Of a stretch of 24,467 nt of DNA, positions 6,935 through 12,165 are shown piece after piece. The notes beneath the pieces are model-generated. The model made no database searches. It saw only the letters and a program-made list of their open reading frames with translations, and was not told the DNA's origin. Both the position numbers and the translations under genes were made by a program. The stretch lies in the NCBI GenBank assembly GCA_035290345.1, contig DATDUP010000034.1:1-24467 (forward strand), given 5' to 3'. Every line of letters starts with the position of its first letter. Position 1 is the first letter of the stretch. The stretch is from DATDUP01 sp035290345 (lineage in GTDB: Bacteria; Patescibacteriota; Patescibacteriia; Magasanikbacterales; UBA922).

Positions 6935-7621
6935 TCAGGATACTGGATCGGCCTCAGATGCCAGTGGTCTGTTGAGGTAGTCTTTATGACTCTCCCTCAT
7001 CATGAAACCGAAGTACTTCGCCACCCTGTGAGCTTTCCAGAAATCCTCCTTGGCTTCCTGGATGCCTTTGGCCTGTTCCTCTTCGGCTTTCAACAATCCG
7101 GCATAGTCCCTAGCCTCGATGTTCTTCAGATGCGCCCCACTCTCCTGAAGCATACAGAGATTGTGGAACTTGTTAGCTCGGAGGGCCAGAACTTCATTCA
7201 CTGCCTCTTGAATATGAGGCTTTTGGCGGTGATATGAGAACCACGGCTCCAGGCCAAAAAACTTCTTGAAGACTTGGCCATAGCCTGAAAGGGAAAAAGC
7301 CCAGATGAGAGCCATTGCTGATCCCACAAAAGGACAAATGTAGTTCACTACGTAGCGAAAGATGAACTCGTGCCAGCACTGGGCAGTTTCAGGACTATCC
7401 GCATTCAGATAGCTGGCGCAGTAATACAACACATCTCCAGCCCAGACGGCCGGAACCAGACTACCGAAGCAGCAGAACACTCCCCAGTACCACCGGCCGA
7501 GACCGCCCGGCTGACCATTCCGGGACACTTCCACTGCGTACACCCCAGTGGCGATCAAGGCCAACCAGATACAGAAGACAACTAGACTTCCCCATTCTGC
7601 CAAGCTTGCATGTTCAATCAT
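6935..7621 (-). CDS. Membrane protein of unknown function with a cytoplasmic helical tail (SD-led orphan)
   Basis: I do not recognise this 228-residue protein. ATG 7621 is fixed by a strong SD, GGGAGG, 7 nt upstream. Hydrophobic segments are at about residues 11-30 (SLVVFCIWLALIATGVYAV), 44-65 (YWGVFCCFGSLVPAVWAG) and 90-112 (YVVNYICPFVGSAMALIWAF). From about residue 125 the protein is polar and probably helical or coiled, with many Ala, Glu and Lys (LLKAEEEQAKGIQEAKEDFW). It looks like a three-pass protein with a soluble C-terminal helical domain. The gene is GC-rich for the window, lies between two terminators or promoters, and has a perfect consensus promoter with a leader of about 168 nt that folds into several hairpins. 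A hairpin (CCTGATCAGG..CTGATCGGGG on the minus strand) follows the stop. Confidence 0.7.
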   Translation of the reverse strand: MIEHASLAEWGSLVVFCIWLALIATGVYAVEVSRNGQPGGLGRWYWGVFCCFGSLVPAVWAGDVLYYCASYLNADSPETAQCWHEFIFRYVVNYICPFVGSAMALIWAFSLSGYGQVFKKFFGLEPWFSYHRQKPHIQEAVNEVLALRANKFHNLCMLQESGAHLKNIEARDYAGLLKAEEEQAKGIQEAKEDFWKAHRVAKYFGFMMRESHKDYLNRPLASEADPVS

Positions 7622-7790
7622 AACACCACCTCCCAGATGCGGGGCTTTCTTTAGCCCCTAGTTTTGAAAGCGCAGCCGGCTGAGGCCGCTTCTGTTACTT
7701 ACCTGTCCGGGGCTTACCGGAAAGGATTGGCAACAGCTGTCTTACCAAACTGATAGGGAAAACAGCTAATGCCAATACCCGAAACTCAAC
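7622..7790 (-). promoter_or_regulatory. Long folded 5' leader (candidate cis-regulatory RNA)
   Basis: This is the leader between the predicted start near 7789 and ATG 7621, about 168 nt. On the minus strand it shows four hairpins in order. The first pairs ATTGGCA+AGCTGT (7726-7740) with ACAGCT+TGCCAAT (7762-7776). The second pairs TCCGG with CCGGA (7706-7721). The third pairs AAGCG with CGCTT (7668-7691), around a CAGCCGGCTG palindrome. The fourth pairs GGGGCT with AGCCCC (7641-7658), just before the SD at 7629-7634. I do not recognise a known riboswitch class. Regulation is inferred from structure only. Confidence 0.45.
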
Positions 7791-7795
7791 GGGTG

Positions 7796-7824
7796 AGTAT
7801 ACTACTGACAACTGTAATTGTCAA
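7796..7824 (-). promoter_or_regulatory. Near-perfect sigma70-type promoter of the 6935-7621 gene
   Basis: On the minus strand, TTGACA (7819-7824), a 17-nt spacer and TATACT (7796-7801). An inverted repeat, ACCCG-N8-CGGGT (7777-7794), overlaps the predicted start and could be an operator. Confidence 0.8.
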
Positions 7825-7840
7825 ATATCTAATACCTTCC

Positions 7841-7869
7841 TTGACTTTTTCCTTTTGCTCCGTTATCAT
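7841..7869 (+). promoter_or_regulatory. Sigma70-type promoter of the 7927-8241 gene
   Basis: TTGACT (7841-7846), a 17-nt spacer and TATCAT (7864-7869). The leader of about 50 nt has a hairpin, ACCACTG (7884-7890) with CAGTGGT (7903-7909), ending 6 nt before the SD. Confidence 0.7.
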
Positions 7870-7915
7870 CCCATTCATAACTTACCACTGGATAATTATT
7901 ATCAGTGGTCCAACG

Positions 7916-7922
7916 AGGAGGG
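7916..7922 (+). promoter_or_regulatory. Strong Shine-Dalgarno site (AGGAGGG)
   Basis: AGGAGGG ends 4 nt before ATG 7927 and fixes this start over the in-frame upstream codons. A hairpin just upstream could influence its access. Confidence 0.75.
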
Positions 7923-7926
7923 TGTC

Positions 7927-8241
7927 ATGCTTGGAATCGGAGGTATGATTGAGCTGAAGCCTGGCTGCAGATTCGAAGTGGACTTCGATCCGAAAGACGC
8001 TTACCAGCGGGTCGATCATCGCAAGCCGCGGGAAGGCGAGGTGGCCGAAACACCGTTGGTCTTCCGCCTCATCCTTGGCAGCAAGGGACTCTACGAAGTC
8101 AAGGAGCGGCACGCCCATGGCCGGGGCAAGGCCCTGTTCGTCCCGGCGGACCTCAAGCGCGGAGACTCGCTGGAAATCCAGTGGGTTGATGCGCGATGCA
8201 CGCGAGCCGTCCGCTGCGAGTCCACCCCCTGCCTCAAGTAG
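7927..8241 (+). CDS. Small soluble protein of unknown function (SD-led, GC-rich orphan)
   Basis: The product from ATG 7927 has 104 residues. No signal peptide or membrane segment is visible. It begins MLGIGGMIELKPGCRFEVDFD and contains short alternating hydrophobic stretches (TPLVFRLILGSKGLYEV, GKALFVPADL, DSLEIQWVD), which suggests a mostly beta fold. Three Cys near the C-terminus (ARCTRAVRCESTPC) are the most distinctive feature and could bind metal or form disulfides. I do not recognise a family. Third positions are strongly G or C (for example the run from about 7970 to 8230), unlike the neighbouring folD. Its own promoter, SD and downstream terminator make it a single-gene unit. Confidence 0.65.
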   Translation: MLGIGGMIELKPGCRFEVDFDPKDAYQRVDHRKPREGEVAETPLVFRLILGSKGLYEVKERHAHGRGKALFVPADLKRGDSLEIQWVDARCTRAVRCESTPCLK

Positions 8242-8285
8242 TTCCTTCTCTCACCCCCACCCAGATTAGTTCTTTCCCATCCTTC

Positions 8286-8371
8286 GGTCACACTTCGTGA
8301 CCACCCCCGCCTTATTCGACAACTCGCTTGCCGACTAACCAGGACCGCTGTGCGCAGCGGTTTTTTGTTTT
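8286..8371 (+). terminator. Hairpin plus intrinsic terminator downstream of the 7927 gene
   Basis: A first hairpin pairs GGTCAC (8286-8291) with GTGACC (8297-8302). The terminator proper pairs ACCGCTG (8344-8350) with CAGCGGT (8355-8361) around TGCG, followed by TTTTTTG and TTTT. The stretch 8242-8343 between stop and terminator shows no gene. Confidence 0.8.
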
Positions 8372-8374
8372 ACC

Positions 8375-8403
8375 TGGACAGACCGACAAAAATCCGCTAA
8401 ACT
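8375..8403 (+). promoter_or_regulatory. folD: Promoter of folD, predicted leaderless
   Basis: TGGACA (8375-8380), a 17-nt spacer and TAAACT (8398-8403). The -10 ends 8 nt before ATG 8412, so the transcript would begin at or next to the start codon. No SD is present. Confidence 0.5.
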
Positions 8404-8411
8404 ACGGGCAT

Positions 8412-9260
8412 ATGCAAATGGGAAAAATCATTGATGGAAAGAAAATCGCCGCCAATATCTTGAAAGAAGTGGCAGAAGAGATAAAAAACCGGAAACTAAA
8501 GATAACTTTAGCCGTGGTTTTGGTTGGCGAACACACTCCCTCACTCACCTATGTTCGAAAAAAAGCCGAAGCCGCAAAAAAAGTCGGAATCAATTTTCAG
8601 CTCCATCATTTACCAGCCAATATCAGCAAGAAGATTTTAGTACAAAAAATCCATAACATCCAAAAGGATAATCACCTGGGTGGTCTGATTGTCCAGCTCC
8701 CCCTTCCTGAACCTTTATATACTACGGAAGTTTTGAACGCTATCAATCCCAAATTCGATGTGGATTGCCTGACTGATACTAATTTAGGAAAACTAGTGAT
8801 GAAAACCGGATTAATCCTTCCTCCTACCCCGGGAGCGGTTAAGGCGATCCTTAAAATTTTAAACATCAAGCTCAAAGGAAAACGGGTGGTCATCATTGGC
8901 GCTGGCGCCTTGGTCGGCAAACCTCTAGCCATTATCTTGCTCAATAAGGAAGCCACTGTTACTGTGGCCAATCGTTACACCAAAAATCTCAAAGAAATTT
9001 GCCGGCAAGCTGACATCATTGTGACAGCCGTCGGCAAAAAAAACTTGTTAACAGCTGATCTGGTCAAACGAGGAGTAGTTGTTATTGATACTGGCATTTG
9101 TTTTGTCCGAGGAAAAATGTACGGGGATGTAGATTTCCCTTCTGTCAGTAAAAAAGCCCGCTATATCACTCCTGTGCCGGGTGGCGTCGGGCCGATCACA
9201 GTTTCATTGCTTTTAAAAAATACCCTCAAACTAACCAAGCATCGGTTAGGCCTGATATGA
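8412..9260 (+). CDS. folD: Bifunctional methylenetetrahydrofolate dehydrogenase / methenyltetrahydrofolate cyclohydrolase FolD
   Basis: The protein has 282 residues from ATG 8412 (8418 is also possible). It carries the catalytic segment SLTYVRKKAEAAKKVGI with the Tyr and Lys of the family, the IVQLPLPEPL motif, DVDCLTDTNLGKL, LPPTPGAV, a nucleotide-binding loop VVIIGAGALVGKPLA, and the C-terminal TPVPGGVGPITVSLLL. FolD interconverts 5,10-methylene-, methenyl- and 10-formyl-tetrahydrofolate using NADP(+). The loop reads GAGALVGKP rather than the common GRSxxVGKP, and DVDC replaces DVDG; both are mild departures. The stop overlaps the next gene's start (ATGA). A frame extension to 8328 would cross the terminator and is rejected. 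Confidence 0.95.
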   Translation: MQMGKIIDGKKIAANILKEVAEEIKNRKLKITLAVVLVGEHTPSLTYVRKKAEAAKKVGINFQLHHLPANISKKILVQKIHNIQKDNHLGGLIVQLPLPEPLYTTEVLNAINPKFDVDCLTDTNLGKLVMKTGLILPPTPGAVKAILKILNIKLKGKRVVIIGAGALVGKPLAIILLNKEATVTVANRYTKNLKEICRQADIIVTAVGKKNLLTADLVKRGVVVIDTGICFVRGKMYGDVDFPSVSKKARYITPVPGGVGPITVSLLLKNTLKLTKHRLGLI

Positions 9261-9958
9261 AGACGGTTATCGTCATTCCTACTTACAACGAACAAGAAAA
9301 CATCGGCCGGTTACTGAACCGAATTTTTTCTTTGGGAATAGCAGACCTAGAAGTAATCGTGGTGGATGATTCTTCACCAGACGGTACGGCCAATCTGGTC
9401 CGGCAAAGTTCCCCGCAAGAAAAAATCCACCTTCTGGAAAGATCCACTAAATCAGGGTTAGGTTCAGCCTACATCGCCGGTTTCAAAAAAGCTTTGGAAA
9501 TTGGAGCCGACTATATTTTTGAAATGGACGCGGACCTTTCCCATGACCCTGATGATATTCCTCGTCTGTTATCGGCCGCTTCTAACGCGGACCTGGCCAT
9601 CGGCTCTCGTCGGATATCCGGCGGACAAATAATCGGCTGGGGCTGGAACCGAAAAATGATGAGCCGAGGGGCCATGTGGCTCTCTCGTTTGGCCTTAGGT
9701 CTAAAAACTCAAGATGTCACCTCCGGCTTCCGCTGCTATCGGCGTTCTGTCCTTTCTTCTTTAAATTTAGAAGCGATCAAAAGCAACGGTTACGCCTTTC
9801 AAGAAGAACTCTTGTTTTTAATTGAAAAAGGTGGTTATAATGTCAAAGAAGTTCCAGTGACTTTCGTGGATCGTCGGGTCGGACAATCCAAACTTTCTCC
9901 ACAAGACATTCTCGAATTTTTCTTTATTATTTATAAATTGAAAAAATATGGACACTAA
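9257..9958 (+). CDS. Polyprenol-phosphate glycosyltransferase (DPM1-like, GT2)
   Basis: The 233-residue protein is a soluble GT-A family 2 enzyme of the dolichol/polyprenol monophosphate mannose synthase type. Diagnostic parts are VIVIPTYNEQENI at the N-terminus, VIVVDDSSPDGTANL, STKSGLGSAYIAGFKKAL, the metal-binding DAD in IFEMDADLSHDPDDIP, and LAIGSRRISGG, DVTSGFRCYRR and VPVTFVDRRVGQSKL. The reaction is transfer of a hexose, probably mannose, from a nucleotide sugar to polyprenol phosphate on the cytoplasmic face. There is no C-terminal membrane domain. It overlaps folD by 4 nt and the following gene by 11 nt, so all three are translationally coupled. The sugar specificity is inferred. Confidence 0.9.
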   Translation: MKTVIVIPTYNEQENIGRLLNRIFSLGIADLEVIVVDDSSPDGTANLVRQSSPQEKIHLLERSTKSGLGSAYIAGFKKALEIGADYIFEMDADLSHDPDDIPRLLSAASNADLAIGSRRISGGQIIGWGWNRKMMSRGAMWLSRLALGLKTQDVTSGFRCYRRSVLSSLNLEAIKSNGYAFQEELLFLIEKGGYNVKEVPVTFVDRRVGQSKLSPQDILEFFFIIYKLKKYGH

Positions 9959-10412
9959 ACCTTGGCGCGGGCCAGAATTACCTTTTAGACAAAAAAAGGA
10001 TGCGGCAACGCCAGAATCATCAAAACCAGAAGATGATTCCCTCCCCCCAAATGAGGCTGCCGAAGAAAAAAAAGAAACAAGACAAGACAAGATTAATCGA
10101 TTAAGTGCTTTGTTTGCTCGCCGAGAAAACAACGGATCAGTTACTGTTTCCACTCGTTCTCTTGATTTTGGCAATCCCGATAAGGTCGGTGAATCTTATT
10201 ACGTCCCTCCAGCGGATTTTTACCGGATTAAAAGCATTACTTCTTTAGAAGGGGAAGGCGAAGACAATGAGACTGGACCGGTTTTGGTGGAACTCCATGA
10301 TGGGACTAAACTATTTTCAGAATCTTTTCCTGGTTTTCAATCCAAAGTTTATATCTTAACTACGGATTTAAGCCCAGAAGAAATCAGACAACAGTACTGG
10401 GGTAGTCACTAA
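9948..10412 (+). CDS. Hypothetical protein with disordered N-terminus
   Basis: I do not recognise this 154-residue protein. Residues 1-60 are Pro-, Glu- and Lys-rich and probably disordered (for example AEEKKETRQDKINRLSALF). The second half has beta-like stretches (GSVTVSTRSLDFG, YRIKSITSLEG, PVLVELHDGTKLF, KVYILTTDL) and ends EEIRQQYWGSH. There is no signal peptide or membrane segment. It overlaps the glycosyltransferase gene by 11 nt and its stop overlaps the 3' end of the convergent dusB by 4 nt, so no terminator lies between. The position suggests cotranscription with folD and the glycosyltransferase, but no role follows from that. Confidence 0.75.
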   Translation: MDTKPWRGPELPFRQKKDAATPESSKPEDDSLPPNEAAEEKKETRQDKINRLSALFARRENNGSVTVSTRSLDFGNPDKVGESYYVPPADFYRIKSITSLEGEGEDNETGPVLVELHDGTKLFSESFPGFQSKVYILTTDLSPEEIRQQYWGSH

Positions 10413-11356
10413 CTTTCTCTAATCGTTGAAAGTACCGCTTTTAGGTCGGCCAAGGTATTCGTCTTAGCTAAACCAGAGCGGACTTTTTTTATCCCTGGAA
10501 ATCCAGAAAAATAGAATAACAAATGTCGGCGGAAAGAAGCGAGACCAAAATTCTGGCCATAATAATCTAAGTGATATTGGGCATGCTGGAAAACGATGTC
10601 TTTTATCTCAGCCAAAGTTGGTAATTGGTTTTTCCCTTGAACCAGCTCCCGCAATAACCAAGGATTACCTAAGACCGCCCGCCCAACCATTACCCCGGTG
10701 GCGCCGGTCTGATCAAGACATTCTCTCATTGTCGCTAAACTAGTGATATCACCATTAGCTAAAACCGGAATTTTTACCCGGGATACGGCTGCGGCAATAG
10801 CGGACCAATCCGCCTGGCCAGTGTAACCAGCCGACTTTGTTCGTCCATGGATGGTCAACAGATCTGCCCCGGCTTGCTCTAGTTGAGGCGCAAAATCAAT
10901 TATTTCTTTCGGATCAGACCAACCCAACCTAGTCTTGACCGAAATAGTCACACCTAGATCGGCTTTTTTTAAAGCTGACACAATCTGGATCGCTCGTTGT
11001 GGATCACGCAACAAAGAAGCACCAGCCTGGGCCTTACCAGCAATCTTCGGCACTGGACAACCCATATTAATGTCAATACCCTCTGGTTTCTGTTGAGCCA
11101 CTATTTGTTGAGCCGCCCCAACCATTGCTTGTGGTTCTCCGCCAAAAATTTGGATAATGACCGGTCTTTCTTCTTCTAGAAAATCAGCTCTTTGTAAGGT
11201 TTTTTTGCTTTCTCGAATAATGGCTTCAGCGCTCACCATTTCCTTGAAAATAACAAAATCAGCGTCAGCTACTAACCGACAAATTCGGCTAAACGGCGTA
11301 TCAGTCAAATCCGACATCGGTGCCAAAGCGACGAGATTTTCTTTCTTCCACCACAT
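10409..11356 (-). CDS. dusB: tRNA-dihydrouridine synthase (DusB-like)
   Basis: The protein has 315 residues. It is a TIM-barrel FMN enzyme: LVALAPMSDLTDTPFSRIC at the N-terminus, IQIFGGEP, IDINMGCPVPKI with the catalytic Cys, AGASLLRDP, VTISVKTRLGW, LTIHGRTKSAGYTGQADW, VLANGDITS and TGVMVGRAVLGNPWLL. Dus enzymes reduce uridine to dihydrouridine in tRNA using FMN and NADPH. I call it DusB-like because most single bacterial copies are of this group, but the substrate position is not shown. The promoter on the minus strand is TTGATT (11388-11393), 17 nt, TATCCT (11365-11370), only 8 nt from the ATG, so the message may be leaderless. Confidence 0.93.
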   Translation of the reverse strand: MWWKKENLVALAPMSDLTDTPFSRICRLVADADFVIFKEMVSAEAIIRESKKTLQRADFLEEERPVIIQIFGGEPQAMVGAAQQIVAQQKPEGIDINMGCPVPKIAGKAQAGASLLRDPQRAIQIVSALKKADLGVTISVKTRLGWSDPKEIIDFAPQLEQAGADLLTIHGRTKSAGYTGQADWSAIAAAVSRVKIPVLANGDITSLATMRECLDQTGATGVMVGRAVLGNPWLLRELVQGKNQLPTLAEIKDIVFQHAQYHLDYYGQNFGLASFRRHLLFYFSGFPGIKKVRSGLAKTNTLADLKAVLSTIRES

Positions 11357-11364
11357 ATGAAGAA

Positions 11365-11393
11365 AGGATATCCACTTTTCCTCTAAAAATCAA
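11365..11393 (-). promoter_or_regulatory. dusB: Promoter of dusB, predicted leaderless
   Basis: Minus-strand TTGATT (11388-11393), a 17-nt spacer, TATCCT (11365-11370), then 8 nt to ATG 11356. It is back to back with the cobalamin operon promoter; the two -35 elements are 2 nt apart. Confidence 0.5.
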
Positions 11394-11395
11394 GT

Positions 11396-11424
11396 TTGAC
11401 AGGAAAAATGGCGGTTGCTAGAAT
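11396..11424 (+). promoter_or_regulatory. Promoter of the cobalamin-riboswitch operon
   Basis: A perfect TTGACA (11396-11401), a 17-nt spacer and TAGAAT (11419-11424). The start is expected near 11431, about 13 nt before the riboswitch P1 stem. Confidence 0.85.
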
Positions 11425-11443
11425 GCAGACATAACAAAAAAAC

Positions 11444-11527
11444 TATTCTTTTGTGGAAGTGAGGTGTGATTCCTCCACTGTGCCGCAACGGTGATGCCTG
11501 TTGGCTAGTCCGGTCTTCAAAAGAATA
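11444..11527 (+). ncRNA. Cobalamin riboswitch (aptamer)
   Basis: A perfect 10-bp P1 closes the element: TATTCTTTTG (11444-11453) with CAAAAGAATA (11518-11527). Inside is the conserved core: GGAA, then GAGGTGTGATTCCTCC, then ACTGTGCCGCAACGGTGAT, which match the GGTG..TCC..CTG..CCGCAAC pattern of cobalamin riboswitches. AGTCCGGTCT occupies the place of the B12 box but fits it loosely. At 84 nt the aptamer is compact, lacking large peripheral domains. It sits in the leader of an operon with DUF4430 genes, which supports the call independently. Confidence 0.85.
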
Positions 11528-11532
11528 AGTAT

Positions 11533-11592
11533 CCCGCGCAGGAAAAACGTTTGACCAACGTTATTAACATCTGCCGGGTAAAGCAGATTTTT
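11533..11592 (+). terminator. Riboswitch expression platform with terminator-like hairpin abutting the ATG
   Basis: ATCTGC (11569-11574) pairs with GCAGAT (11583-11588) around CGGGTAAA, followed by a U5 run (11588-11592) that touches ATG 11593. An alternative pairing of CCCG..CAG (11533-11541) with CTG..CGGG (11571-11578) would prevent this stem. AACGTT-TGACC-AACGTT lies between and may be the kissing-loop hairpin. The hairpin could act as a terminator or by blocking ribosome access. Confidence 0.55.
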
Positions 11593-12165
11593 ATGTCTTT
11601 AACCATTTTTTTCCGCCGCCATCTTCTGGCCTTGATACTTTGGATAATCACCATTATTCTGGCATTAATTTCCGGTTATTACGCTTTCTACCAACCTCAG
11701 GCTAGTGAATTTTCTTCACCTGATTCTATATCTCTGGCCAGTTCAACATTAAATATTACCAAGACAACGGAGACTACCTCTCTCGTCAACCCTCAGCCAG
11801 ACATAGAAAAGACCACAGAAAAAAAAGAGTTGGCCGGAGAATCCTCATCAACCCCACTAGTTGTTCTGGATAAAACAGCTACTCTCAAGATCGCTAATCA
11901 AGAATATTTACTCTCAATCTCCGCCACTAGTACCTTATATGAACAAATGCAGACTTTGGCGACGAATGATCCCCATTTCTCTTTTTCTGGCACTGATTAC
12001 GGCGCTTTAGGATTCTTTGTTGAACAGATTAACAAACAAAAAAACAATACCCAGACTCAGGAATATTGGCTTTATTACCTCAATGGTCAACCGGCCAATA
12101 TTGGCATATCTTCCTATGTCCCCCAATCTGGTGATCTAATCGAATGGCGCTATGAAAAAATTTAA
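11593..12165 (+). CDS. Membrane-anchored DUF4430 (transcobalamin C-terminal-like) protein
   Basis: The real start is ATG 11593, right after the riboswitch platform; the upstream TTG at 11551 lies inside the regulatory RNA. The 190-residue product has a basic start and one membrane segment at about residues 11-30 (LALILWIITIILALISGYYA), a Ser/Thr-rich linker to about 90, and a C-terminal domain, residues 95-190. The pattern there (STLYEQMQTLATN, a central segment, YWLYYLNGQPAN, and QSGDLIEWRYEKI at the end) fits DUF4430, the family named for its likeness to the transcobalamin C-terminal beta domain. It is predicted to sit on the outer face of the membrane. It overlaps the next gene by 14 nt. 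A cobalamin-binding role is inferred from family and riboswitch. Confidence 0.78.
   Translation: MSLTIFFRRHLLALILWIITIILALISGYYAFYQPQASEFSSPDSISLASSTLNITKTTETTSLVNPQPDIEKTTEKKELAGESSSTPLVVLDKTATLKIANQEYLLSISATSTLYEQMQTLATNDPHFSFSGTDYGALGFFVEQINKQKNNTQTQEYWLYYLNGQPANIGISSYVPQSGDLIEWRYEKI

Noticed and set aside
6857..7237. Plus-strand 126-codon frame opposite the 228-residue membrane gene
   Set aside because: The minus-strand gene has a consensus promoter and SD; the plus frame has neither and overlaps it fully.
2205..7621. Homology between the C-terminus of the 71-residue protein and the second membrane segment of the 228-residue protein
   Set aside because: The resemblance (Cys-rich, ending LYLAS or YYCAS) is short and within hydrophobic segments, so composition alone can explain it.
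7777..7794. ACCCG..CGGGT as a leader hairpin
   Set aside because: Half of it lies upstream of the predicted transcription start, so it is better treated as a possible operator than an RNA stem.
8328..8411. N-terminal extension of folD
   Set aside because: It would read through an intrinsic terminator and the promoter; family alignment starts at MGKIIDGKKIA.
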